A stretch of DNA of 64,000 nucleotides from the NCBI RefSeq assembly GCF_021440085.1, contig NZ_JAKCPW010000009.1, forward strand, positions 124,001 through 188,000. The letters run 5' to 3'. Below the pieces are notes generated by a model. It worked only from the letters and a program-made list of their open reading frames with translations. It made no database searches and was not told the DNA's origin. Position numbers and translations under genes: made by a program. This document shows positions 8,194 through 16,167 of the stretch, one piece after another. Source of the DNA: Dyadobacter sp. CY261 (GTDB lineage: Bacteria; Bacteroidota; Bacteroidia; Cytophagales; Spirosomataceae). Within the stretch, counting starts at the first letter, position 1, and each line of letters opens with the position of its first letter.

Positions 8194-9855
8194 TTATTTT
8201 ACAAAGAGCTTGTCGGCCGGAATGAGTTGCTTGGCGATACCCGGACCGCGATAGAAAGCGTCGAGCCAGAACCCTCCGCCATTGTTATAATATTGTATTT
8301 TAATCGGATGCTTACCGGCTTTCAGCTCAACGGAGCCTGTTTTTTCCTCCACACCGTGGTTACCGTCGTTGTTCACCACTTCCTTGCCGTCCACAAAAAG
8401 CTTGCTGCCATCGTCGGACTGCGTCGCAAACTGGTATTTCCCGTCCTGATCGATCTGAATAAAACCCTCGAACTGAATAGCAAAGCTTTTACCTTCTGCT
8501 CCAAGCATTTTTTCAACCTCCTCTTTCACCATCCCAAACTCAGGAGCTACCCACGACTTGCCTTTTTTGAGCTTCGTAAAATCAGGTATTTTATTCAAAT
8601 CCTTACCCTCGTAAAACGTGGCGGTAATGCCATTACCCTGCCCGGATTTTACTAACCTAAAATACGCAGTCGAAAGCATACTGGAATTATCTTTTGCATC
8701 AAAAGTTCTGGCTTTCACGACGGTAGTCTTGCTGACAGTAAATGGCTGTGTGTATACAGGCGCAGTTGCGCCCGGGTCGGAGCCGTCAACAGTGTAATGC
8801 GTCGTACCTTTTTCAGCTTTGGTATCGATCTTCACCGTCGCAGTTTTATCCACAAACAATCCACCAGCTTGCTGATACAACTTCCTTTCGGGATGAATTA
8901 CCGGCGCATCCACGGTTTTTTCGCCGAGCCAAAGGTTTTGGGGTTCATCAAAACCCGTAAAAGCTGGTTTCACCGGTCTGCCGATCCAGGCATAAGGCTG
9001 TTCCACCCCCAAAACAAATGCAATGGTTGAGGCCAGGTCATAAGTATAAACCTGCTGCTGTATCTGATAACCCTTTTTCACCCCAGCCCCATAAAATACA
9101 CCGGCAATTTCGGCTTCCTGGGGTGTAGCACCGCCATGCCCATAACCAATTCCGCCATGATCAGCCCAGAGTATGACCAGCGTATTCTCAGCCATTCCGG
9201 CTTCCTTGATACCTGCCAGAATTTTGCCGATCAACGCATCAGCTTTGCTTACCGATTCATAATATTCCTTTGAACCGTGCCCGCCATGATGCCCTGCGTG
9301 ATCGACATGGTCTAAATGCACGAAACCGAGTTTGGGCTTTTTGGTTTTGATATATTGAATAAAATCGGTCGCGGTAGAGTCTTCGGTCGAGAAATGCCTG
9401 TCATAATTCACCGCGTTCTTTTGAAAAAGTCTTCCAAAACCACCCCAGTGGTATACGGCACCGATTTCCGCATTGGGTTGTGCCTTATGTAAAATACTGA
9501 AAATGGTCGGAAAGCGACCGTCAGCCTCCTGCGTAATGGGCGGGAGCGTGTGGTCGTCCATTTCCCAGTCGTTATTAATAATTCCGTGCTGCTCCGGCCC
9601 CGCACCCATGATCATCGACGCCCAGTTCTGGCTGCTTGCAGAGGTGAGCACAGTGCGTACATTCCATTTCACGGCCCCATTTGTGACCATGTTGCCGATG
9701 TTGGGCGCTTCGGCCTTTTTAATGCCGTCAGGACTCAGCCCGTCGACCCCGATCACGATCACATGCTCGATACCCGCAGGTTTGTCGTCGGATTGAGGAT
9801 GAAACGCCGACAGCATCATTGCCGCTGCCAACACGCAGAAAACTCTCGCAAACAT
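8194..9855 (-). CDS. Secreted NPP/alkaline phosphatase-superfamily hydrolase with PA14 domain
   Basis: A 553-residue exported protein. After a signal peptide (to about residue 19) comes a nucleotide pyrophosphatase/phosphodiesterase domain (about 28-310): VIGVDGLSPDG metal-binding Asp, SASSQNW around the probable nucleophile, HLDHVDHAGHHGGHG and WADHGG metal ligands. A chitobiase-like beta-sandwich (about 340-410, HYTVDGSDP) and a C-terminal PA14 domain (about 415-550, DDGSKLFVDG) follow; both are typical of carbohydrate-binding extracellular enzymes. It is the middle gene of the phosphonate operon, with 17-18 nt gaps on each side. It probably hydrolyses a phosphodiester or phosphonate ester outside the cell or in the periplasm. 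The substrate is not known. Confidence 0.85.
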   Translation of the reverse strand: MFARVFCVLAAAMMLSAFHPQSDDKPAGIEHVIVIGVDGLSPDGIKKAEAPNIGNMVTNGAVKWNVRTVLTSASSQNWASMIMGAGPEQHGIINNDWEMDDHTLPPITQEADGRFPTIFSILHKAQPNAEIGAVYHWGGFGRLFQKNAVNYDRHFSTEDSTATDFIQYIKTKKPKLGFVHLDHVDHAGHHGGHGSKEYYESVSKADALIGKILAGIKEAGMAENTLVILWADHGGIGYGHGGATPQEAEIAGVFYGAGVKKGYQIQQQVYTYDLASTIAFVLGVEQPYAWIGRPVKPAFTGFDEPQNLWLGEKTVDAPVIHPERKLYQQAGGLFVDKTATVKIDTKAEKGTTHYTVDGSDPGATAPVYTQPFTVSKTTVVKARTFDAKDNSSMLSTAYFRLVKSGQGNGITATFYEGKDLNKIPDFTKLKKGKSWVAPEFGMVKEEVEKMLGAEGKSFAIQFEGFIQIDQDGKYQFATQSDDGSKLFVDGKEVVNNDGNHGVEEKTGSVELKAGKHPIKIQYYNNGGGFWLDAFYRGPGIAKQLIPADKLFVK

Positions 9856-9872
9856 ATATTCAGGATTTAGGA

Positions 9873-11009
9873 TTAGTACATTTCCGACTGGTAGGTTCCT
9901 CCAACCACTTCATCGCAAAGCCCGAAGGAAAGCGTCATTCCATTTCCGCCGAGACCATTGATAATCGTCACACCGCTTTCCGGTTTCATCACGATTTCCG
10001 TTCCGCCATTGGTCATTTTGGGATAGATCCCGTGCCAGGTCTGATACACTTTCGGCGATTTAAACTGCGCGAATGTGCCCAGGTAATCCAGGATCATGGT
10101 GTTGATAAATTCCCGGTCGAAAGGGTCGAATGTAAGTGCATACTCATGCGAATCACCCACCGTAATCTCCCCCAGACCATTCTGCGACGCCATTACGTGA
10201 ATGCCCCATTTGAGATACTCCGCATAATCGCGCTCATATCTTGCTTTCAGGCCGGGCAGGGAAGCCGCCGCTTTGAAACCATGATAATGGATAAAAGACA
10301 AGCCGCCACACAACGCCGGCCCGATTTTCCAGTCGTCCGGCTGCGCTTCGAGACGCATCATTTGCAACTTGCATTTAGTCAATGGCGCAGCGGAAAAATG
10401 TTCGGGATAGAGCGTTTCAAAATCCTGACCGCTGCAAACAAATATTTCATCCGCCGACCAACTATTATTTCCGGAATGCACCGACGGATATTCCACCTTC
10501 GAAATCGCTGTATTCCAAATAAACGTAACGCCGAACGCCGCTTCCAGGTAACCCGGAATGGCCGCGATCGCTTCTCGGGGATCGACAATCATTTCATCTG
10601 TCGAATACAACGAACCCAGCAAATTTTGACCATTCACGGCTGGCGACTTTGCGAGCGTCTCAGCCGCATTCAGGAAACTTACGGGCCGGTAGGCACTCAC
10701 TTCCACAAATTGCTGGATCACCTCCAACTCGTCCTGATGATAAGCCATATGGAGACTCCCCCCTTCGTACGCCCAACATTTGGCACCCGCCAACACTTCC
10801 TTCCAGATGCTTTTTGCATGCAATGCTCTTTCATAAAGCTTTCCTTCCGGCTGGCCGATCGGCCATACCATGCCGAAGTTTCGTATCGAAGCACCCACAG
10901 CCTTTGAGGAGCGTTCGATAACCGTAACTTGATAACCGCGCGTGGCCAAAGCCCTTGCCGTCGCCAGGCCCACAATGCCTGCGCCGATGACAATCGCAGA
11001 TTTGCTCAT
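9873..11009 (-). CDS. FAD-dependent oxidoreductase of phosphonate catabolism (TIGR03364 type)
   Basis: A 378-residue DAO-fold flavoenzyme with the N-terminal dinucleotide motif GAGIVG (G9, G11, G14), an ERSS turn, and the signature RNFGMVWPIGQPEG (43-56) that marks the TIGR03364 group. Members recur beside PhnX-like hydrolases and are thought to oxidise aminoethylphosphonate or its N-alkyl or hydroxy forms, yielding phosphonoacetaldehyde. C-terminal GLGGNGMT is the second FAD contact. It is second in the operon, 27 nt after the PhnX-like gene. No PhnW aminotransferase is present, so this enzyme may replace it. Confidence 0.88.
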   Translation of the reverse strand: MSKSAIVIGAGIVGLATARALATRGYQVTVIERSSKAVGASIRNFGMVWPIGQPEGKLYERALHAKSIWKEVLAGAKCWAYEGGSLHMAYHQDELEVIQQFVEVSAYRPVSFLNAAETLAKSPAVNGQNLLGSLYSTDEMIVDPREAIAAIPGYLEAAFGVTFIWNTAISKVEYPSVHSGNNSWSADEIFVCSGQDFETLYPEHFSAAPLTKCKLQMMRLEAQPDDWKIGPALCGGLSFIHYHGFKAAASLPGLKARYERDYAEYLKWGIHVMASQNGLGEITVGDSHEYALTFDPFDREFINTMILDYLGTFAQFKSPKVYQTWHGIYPKMTNGGTEIVMKPESGVTIINGLGGNGMTLSFGLCDEVVGGTYQSEMY

Positions 11010-11036
11010 TCCTTATCAGTCAAAAATGTGAACAGA

Positions 11037-11741
11037 TTAACTTTTCGCCGCCAGCGCATGGCTCGTTGCAATAATACCGGGCACCTCAGCGATGTCGTCG
11101 ATGATATGCGTGGGGTTGTATGGCAATAATTCCTCGCGGGTAAATGCGCCGGTCGTGATACCGATTGAATATTGGCAGCCGGCATTGATACCTTCATTGA
11201 TATCCACTTCGGTATCCCCCACTTTCGCAACACGCTCGGCAGACTCAATACCCAGTGCGGTCATAATTTTACGGATCATATCAGGATAAGGCCGTCCGTG
11301 CGGCACTTCATCACTGGCTACGAGGTGATCTATTTTGTTTTCCCAACCCAGGCGTCCGATGATCACATCGGCAATATCACGCGAGAAACCTGTATTTAAG
11401 GCGATTTTAATACCCTCCGCGCGAAGTATATCAAAAGTCTCCTCCACATGCGGCAAAGGGCCGATCTCGGTTGTTGTTTTATAAAAAGCAATCATTCCTT
11501 TCACAAAATGTGTGTGAATCGCATCCACCAGCTCATCTGTGATCTTCGCCTTGTCGGGCTCGCGCACTTCGAGCATCATTTTAATAGCCAGCGGCTTCTC
11601 GTAACCCATTAGCGGGTTTACGTCCCCGATCGCGATATCATAGCCCTGCGATTGCATCGCCTGCTGAAACGCGACCCCTACAAAATTCTTATCTCTGACA
11701 GTCGTGCCTGCCATATCGAAAACTACCAGTTCTATCGACAT
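11037..11741 (-). CDS. Phosphonatase-like HAD hydrolase (PhnX-like)
   Basis: A 234-residue HAD enzyme. It opens with FDMAGTT: nucleophile D9 with Ala at the +2 position, as in phosphonoacetaldehyde hydrolase PhnX. MGYEKP (K49) sits 40 residues later, where PhnX has its Schiff-base lysine. GRPYPDM and VGDTEVDINEG also match PhnX. It probably splits phosphonoacetaldehyde into acetaldehyde and phosphate, the end step for the products of PbfA and the FAD enzyme. The group is known as PhnX-like (TIGR03351), so the exact substrate is uncertain. The frame is open to 11852, but the ATG at 11741 starts directly at the first beta-strand. First gene of the operon. Confidence 0.87.
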   Translation of the reverse strand: MSIELVVFDMAGTTVRDKNFVGVAFQQAMQSQGYDIAIGDVNPLMGYEKPLAIKMMLEVREPDKAKITDELVDAIHTHFVKGMIAFYKTTTEIGPLPHVEETFDILRAEGIKIALNTGFSRDIADVIIGRLGWENKIDHLVASDEVPHGRPYPDMIRKIMTALGIESAERVAKVGDTEVDINEGINAGCQYSIGITTGAFTREELLPYNPTHIIDDIAEVPGIIATSHALAAKS

Positions 11742-12051
11742 TCCGATTGGTATAAATTGGTGAACTAATACTGAACTTTTGTCAACCACTCGCGGGTCAT
11801 CCGAGTTCCAGGGTTTCGACCTACAAATGTTAAGTAAGATTAAACCCAGCAAACGTTCACGAATACTTCCAGTTGTGATTTACAGCTCCAAAATATCAGA
11901 AAACTAATTCAAACACAAGAAAAAGTTAACTTATATTAAAAATTCGACATAGTAATGCCTCGAATGCTGTAAAAGTAGCGAACGATATATTCCCGAAGGT
12001 TAAGGAAATGTTAATTAATATTTAACACAGAAAAGAGAAAAGCGCCCTACC
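11742..12051. promoter_or_regulatory. Intergenic leader of the phosphonate operon
   Basis: 310 nt of AT-rich sequence between the XRE-cupin regulator stop and the operon start. It must hold the operon's promoter unless transcription reads through from the regulator gene. I found no exact TAnnTTTG box on the minus strand and no clear terminator, only AT-rich stretches around 11930-12030. Confidence 0.45.
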
Positions 12052-12630
12052 CTATTGCGCTTCGTTGAAGAAGTAGATTACCAGCAACACTGCCTCGTCA
12101 CAGTCGTTACATTTGAGGTTGTGTAACTCGTTGGCATCAAAAAACATCGAATCCCCTTCGTTCAGGATATATTTATTTTTCCCGACGGTATACTCGACAG
12201 CCCCCGACAATACATATTTGAATTCAAAGGCATTGGTGCGCACCATCGGCCGTTTTGCATCTTTTTCAAGCCGTAGCAGCACCACGTCGATGTGGTTATC
12301 CTTGAATTGCTTGCTGAATATCCGCTGATAAAAATAACCCTTCGCGTTTTCCTTTGTAAAAGGCTGATATTCCTCCTTCCGCCGGATCAGCACATTTTCA
12401 CCCGGAGCGGTTGATATGATATCTTTGAAGAAAACGTTCAGGTCAATATCCAATGCCTTGATCAGCCCCAGCATCACAGGCAATGAGGGGATCGTTCGGC
12501 TGTTCTCGATCTGAGAAACCAGACTCTTGGTAACACCAGCCTCGTCGGCGATCTCCTGAAGGGTCACCCCTTTACTTTTTCTGACTTCCTTTAATTTATT
12601 GCTGATCTGAAAAAGAATATCCTCCTGCAT
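12052..12630 (-). CDS. XRE-family regulator with C-terminal cupin domain
   Basis: A 192-residue protein: N-terminal helix-turn-helix (about 10-65, with TLQEIADEAGVTKSLVSQIE) and a C-terminal cupin fold (about 120-188, FKYVLSGAVEYTVG and GDSMFFDANELHNL). This class senses a small molecule in the cupin pocket and controls a neighbouring metabolic operon. It lies upstream of, and on the same strand as, the phosphonate operon, so it is its likely regulator (inference). An inverted repeat 22 nt upstream of its start (12652-12681) may be an autoregulatory site. Confidence 0.88.
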   Translation of the reverse strand: MQEDILFQISNKLKEVRKSKGVTLQEIADEAGVTKSLVSQIENSRTIPSLPVMLGLIKALDIDLNVFFKDIISTAPGENVLIRRKEEYQPFTKENAKGYFYQRIFSKQFKDNHIDVVLLRLEKDAKRPMVRTNAFEFKYVLSGAVEYTVGKNKYILNEGDSMFFDANELHNLKCNDCDEAVLLVIYFFNEAQ

Positions 12631-12651
12631 ATTGCTGAGCGTGATAACCGG

Positions 12652-12681
12652 TTACTTTGGTTGAATATAGTTACAAAGTAA
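12652..12681. promoter_or_regulatory. Inverted repeat upstream of the XRE-cupin gene
   Basis: TTACTTTG (12652-12659) and CAAAGTAA (12674-12681) form perfect 8-nt arms separated by 14 nt, directly upstream of the regulator start at 12630. The position fits an operator for autoregulation. Confidence 0.5.
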
Positions 12682-12765
12682 ATCCTAATTTTCATCTAAA
12701 AACAGAAAATCTCCCGGTTGCGGCGGCCGGGAGATTACTGAGGCAAACTTAAAGTGATCATGCGT

Positions 12766-13566
12766 TCAGCCAAGCAGCCCGGTGACGGGACGATGGCTCT
12801 GGAAGTCCCTGAGGTCCCGAAGCACCGATTCCATCGTCAATAAGGTTGCCCGGTGCACATTGGGACCAAAACTTACTCTTGCTACGCCGAGTCTCTGAAG
12901 AACGTCCAGGTCGGGCACCCCCGCCTTCGCCAGGATATTTACAGGCACCTTCAATGCCCCTGCCAAAGTCTTGATCGTAGTCTCCTCCGTCGCAAAAATC
13001 GGATAAACCGAATCTGCACCCGCATCCACATACGCACGCGCCCGCTCGATCGAGAGCGCCAGCTTTTGGTCTTCCGAAAAGTCGGTTTTGACCAAAAATA
13101 CATCCGTACGGGCATTGACAAACAACCGTGTATTTTCGCGCTCAGCCACCCGTGCTATCAATTTCAGCTTTTCCACTTGTTCCGCAACAGGCACCAGTTC
13201 GCGGCTTCGCACGTCGGTATCCTCGATATTGATCCCCGCTACGCCCGCTGCGATCAGGCGGCGGATATTTGATTTCAGGGTTTCGCGATCACTGGCATAA
13301 CCCGCTTCCATATCCACTGTCACCGGCACATCCACCGATTTTACGATCTGTGAAACAATGGTCAGCAAGAAATCAAACGGGATATGCTCACTATCCTCAT
13401 AGCCATGTGCGCGGGAAACGGCAGCGCTGGCTGTGGCCACAGCTGCATAGCCGAGCTTTTCGAGCATAACCGCCCCTGCCGCGTCCCATATATTGGGCAG
13501 CACGAGCATTTTACCACTATGGTGTAGTTTTTTAAGCAGATCCGCCTTTTCGGATTGAGTGCTCAT
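12766..13566 (-). CDS. Isocitrate lyase/PEP mutase superfamily protein
   Basis: A 266-residue TIM-barrel protein of the PEP mutase/isocitrate lyase superfamily (PF13714 type). Visible: LPNIWDAAGA near the N-terminus, VDMEAGYA with the metal-binding acidic residues, GINIEDT, and FVNARTDVFL. Family members make or break C-C or C-P bonds of 2-oxo acids, but this subgroup is mostly uncharacterised. It lacks the KRCGH loop of true isocitrate and methylisocitrate lyases. It sits next to the phosphonate operon on the same strand but behind the regulator, so a link is possible but unproven. The frame opens at 13590; the Met at 13566 (MSTQSEK) is preferred. Confidence 0.85.
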   Translation of the reverse strand: MSTQSEKADLLKKLHHSGKMLVLPNIWDAAGAVMLEKLGYAAVATASAAVSRAHGYEDSEHIPFDFLLTIVSQIVKSVDVPVTVDMEAGYASDRETLKSNIRRLIAAGVAGINIEDTDVRSRELVPVAEQVEKLKLIARVAERENTRLFVNARTDVFLVKTDFSEDQKLALSIERARAYVDAGADSVYPIFATEETTIKTLAGALKVPVNILAKAGVPDLDVLQRLGVARVSFGPNVHRATLLTMESVLRDLRDFQSHRPVTGLLG

Positions 13567-13905
13567 TCGGATCGAACGACTATTGAACATAACTCGGCGC
13601 AGCGTTTAACAGTGACAACGTAGGTAATCATAATGAATAAGTGAATTTTGAATGACTGAATAGGGCAGGTCAAAATTATGTTTATTTACCACTACCCTTG
13701 ACCACACCTGACAATTCACTCATTCAATCATTCAATCATTCAAAATTAACCCTCCTCCCGCCGCTCGTGTGATCCATTCCACTACATTCCGCATAGTCCA
13801 ATCTTCGGCAAATGTGATCTACTTCGAAATTAAAAAGCAATTAAATGCGGGGATTCTGAAACTTTAACAGATGTTTCTGCTATTTGAATTTTATAATATT
13901 GAGAT
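13567..13905. other. Intergenic region with imperfect long hairpin and 8-bp tandem repeat
   Basis: About 340 nt between the divergent PEP mutase-like and AraC genes. AATTTTGAATGA (13644-13655) is perfectly complementary to 13736-13747. Between them CAGGTCAA and TTGACC segments also pair, giving a long imperfect hairpin over about 13640-13748. The right arm contains the 8-nt unit CATTCAAT twice plus one variant copy (13721-13744). No gene is visible here. Confidence 0.6.
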
Positions 13906-14814
13906 ATGAACCAGACTGAATCAATCCAGGAATTTTACCGGCGCGTGCCACTGCCCAATACGGCAGACCTACCGCTGAACAATGCCGGCATCGGACACTT
14001 CAATGTCTTTGAAAGAAATTCATGTTATAAAAAGACCCCGTACAGCCGTCGTGATTTTTACAAAGTATCCTTCATTATCGGTACCGGGCGACTGCATTAT
14101 GCCGACAAATGGATCGAGATTGACCGCCCTGCATTGCTCTTCTCGAATCCGATGGTACCCTATTCTTGGGAAGCGATCTCGGACACGCAACTCGGCTGGT
14201 TCGCATTGTTCACCGAAACTTTCGTGCATTCCAGTGAGCGGAAGGACTTTTTGCAGGATTCGCCCCTTTTCAAAATCGGCGCAAACCCTGTCTTTTTTGT
14301 GAATGAACAGCAACAGAAAGAGCTTTCAATGATCTTCAAAAAGATGATGGCTGAGATCGATTCGGACTACCCGCACAAATACGGCATGCTGCGTAATTAC
14401 CTGCACCTGATTATCCATGAGGCCATGAAAATGCAGCCCGCGGAAACGTTTGAGCGACAAAAGAATGCATCTGCCCGAATCACATCGCTGTTTATGGAGC
14501 TGCTCGAAAGGCAATTCCCGATCGACACGCCCGAAAATGCATTGAAACTCAAAACAGCCAACGACTACGCGCAAAACCTCTCGGTCCACGCCAACCACCT
14601 GAACCGCTCTGTGAAGGAAATCACCGGCAAAACCACTACTGAGCACATTTCGGCGCGCATTACCAAGGAAGCACAGGCATTGCTGAACCATACCAACTGG
14701 AATGTATCGGAGATCGCGTACAGCCTCGGCTTCGAATATCCGGCCTATTTCAATATCTTTTTCAAAAAACAAACCGGCCTTACCCCCGGTAATGTGCGCA
14801 CCCGGGTTATGTGA
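13906..14814 (+). CDS. AraC-family transcriptional regulator
   Basis: A 302-residue regulator with an N-terminal cupin-like sensing domain (about 20-170, including FIIGTGRLHYADKW) and a C-terminal pair of helix-turn-helix motifs (about 205-300). The second motif is canonical: NWNVSEIAYSLGFEYPAYFN, then FKKQTGLTPG. It lies 141 nt upstream of an aldo/keto reductase on the same strand. In this arrangement the reductase is commonly the target, so it probably activates that gene in response to an unknown compound. Confidence 0.92.
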   Translation: MNQTESIQEFYRRVPLPNTADLPLNNAGIGHFNVFERNSCYKKTPYSRRDFYKVSFIIGTGRLHYADKWIEIDRPALLFSNPMVPYSWEAISDTQLGWFALFTETFVHSSERKDFLQDSPLFKIGANPVFFVNEQQQKELSMIFKKMMAEIDSDYPHKYGMLRNYLHLIIHEAMKMQPAETFERQKNASARITSLFMELLERQFPIDTPENALKLKTANDYAQNLSVHANHLNRSVKEITGKTTTEHISARITKEAQALLNHTNWNVSEIAYSLGFEYPAYFNIFFKKQTGLTPGNVRTRVM

Positions 14815-14866
14815 TATTTATAAAGATTTGTTTGAAAACTATAAACCGGTCGCTGGCTCCGGCAGG

Positions 14867-14874
14867 TACATTTG
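14867..14874 (+). promoter_or_regulatory. Candidate -7 box for the aldo/keto reductase
   Basis: TACATTTG matches TAnnTTTG and lies 81 nt upstream of the preferred start at 14956. No -33 element is obvious. A small palindrome, TCAGG-N5-CCTGA, follows the box directly and could bind a regulator. Confidence 0.4.
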
Positions 14875-14955
14875 TATCATCAGGACGATCCTGACAAAAT
14901 GCATGATCAATCCCGGTCGCCCGATGCCAACGGATGGCCGACAAACAGCAAACAA

Positions 14956-15957
14956 ATGCAGTACAGAAGCCTTGGAAAAACAGAAGAAAAATTATCAGCT
15001 ATCGGATTAGGCTGCATGGGAATGAGCTTTGCTTACGGCCCTACGGACGACGCCGAAAGCATTGCCACCCTGCACCGCGCGCTCGATCTCGGGATCAATT
15101 TCTGGGATACCGCCGATATGTATGCCAATGGCGAAAACGAGAAGCTAATCGCAAAGGTACTCGTGCCCAACCGCGACAAGATATTTATTGCTACCAAATT
15201 CGGTTTCCGTTATGGGGAAAACGTCGATGCGCCGCGCAACTCCGCCGGTGCCTGGTTCGACGGTTCGCCCGCATGGATGAAAATAGCTGTCGAAAACAGC
15301 CTGAAACGCCTGAAAATTGATACGATCGACCTTTATTATGCCCACCGCATCGACCCGGATATACCTGTTGAAGAGATGGTTGGCGCTATGGCCGAGCTCG
15401 TAAAGGAAGGCAAAGTGCGCTACCTGGGTCTGAGTGAAGCCTCCGCCGCATCGGTCCGCAAAGCTCATGCCGTCCACCCGATCGCCGCGTTACAAAGCGA
15501 GTATTCGGTGATAACACGTGATGTAGAAAATGGCATTTTAGACACCGTTCGCGAACTAGGCATTTCGCTGGTACCCTACTCGCCATTAGCGAGAGGACTC
15601 GTTACCAACACATTGAACACCCAAACGTTGGCCGATGACGATTTCCGCAAAACACTCCCCCGCTACCAGGACAATGTTGCCGACAACAATACCAAACTCG
15701 TAAACGGCTTCGCCGAAATCGCGGCGGGCAAAGAATGCACCCCGGCGCAACTCGCACTCGCGTGGGTCCTCGCACAAGGCGACGACATTATCCCGATTCC
15801 AGGTACCAAAAAGCGCAAGTACCTGGAAGAAAACGCTGGCGGGGTAGAAGTAATCCTTTCTACCGAAGATTTGAAGATTATCGATGAACTGATAGCACGT
15901 TATCCCGACACCGGAGAGCGGTACAGCGAAGGCGCAATGAAAATGGTGAACCATTGA
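14956..15957 (+). CDS. Aldo/keto reductase
   Basis: A 333-residue NADP(H)-dependent oxidoreductase of the AKR superfamily that reduces aldehydes or ketones to alcohols. The catalytic tetrad is complete: D51 and Y56 in WDTADMY, K81 in IATKFGF and H130 in LYYAHRID. The cofactor-binding C-terminus has IPIPGTKKRKYLEEN. It resembles the AKR13 / pyridoxal-reductase-like group by its LGCMGMSF start. The frame is open to 14872, but the ATG at 14956 begins at MQYRSLGKT, the standard family N-terminus. It is preceded by an AraC regulator and followed by a hairpin. Confidence 0.93.
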   Translation: MQYRSLGKTEEKLSAIGLGCMGMSFAYGPTDDAESIATLHRALDLGINFWDTADMYANGENEKLIAKVLVPNRDKIFIATKFGFRYGENVDAPRNSAGAWFDGSPAWMKIAVENSLKRLKIDTIDLYYAHRIDPDIPVEEMVGAMAELVKEGKVRYLGLSEASAASVRKAHAVHPIAALQSEYSVITRDVENGILDTVRELGISLVPYSPLARGLVTNTLNTQTLADDDFRKTLPRYQDNVADNNTKLVNGFAEIAAGKECTPAQLALAWVLAQGDDIIPIPGTKKRKYLEENAGGVEVILSTEDLKIIDELIARYPDTGERYSEGAMKMVNH

Positions 15958-15967
15958 TTTTACAGCC

Positions 15968-15996
15968 ATGCGTGGCGGAAGTTCTGCCACGCATTT
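15968..15996 (+). terminator. Hairpin after the aldo/keto reductase
   Basis: A perfect 9-bp stem (ATGCGTGGC at 15968-15976, GCCACGCAT at 15986-15994) lies 11 nt after the stop. Only three T residues are near its end, so termination may be partial. Confidence 0.55.
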
Positions 15997-16120
15997 GCAC
16001 ATCAGAATAAAATATTGAAATTCTACGCATTAATATCAAATAATCAACTATTTAGCCAAAAATGCAGTTTTTAATATTGCATTTTCATTAAACTACGAAG
16101 TAAGGGTTGTCAATTTATTT

Positions 16121-16128
16121 TATATTTG
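16121..16128 (+). promoter_or_regulatory. Candidate -7 box for the ECF sigma factor gene
   Basis: TATATTTG fits TAnnTTTG and lies 40 nt upstream of the ATG at 16168. Confidence 0.45.
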
Positions 16129-16167
16129 GTAAAAGAATGCTCATTCTCAGACCAGCCTGACAACCCG

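Noticed and set aside
9819..10907. 362-codon open frame on the plus strand opposite the FAD oxidoreductase
   Set aside because: It is a shadow of a well-supported gene. Its composition (rich in His and Arg, no domain) is typical of antisense frames in GC-rich codon usage.
13721..13744. CRISPR-like array
   Set aside because: Units are 8 nt and directly adjacent without spacers, so it is a simple tandem repeat.
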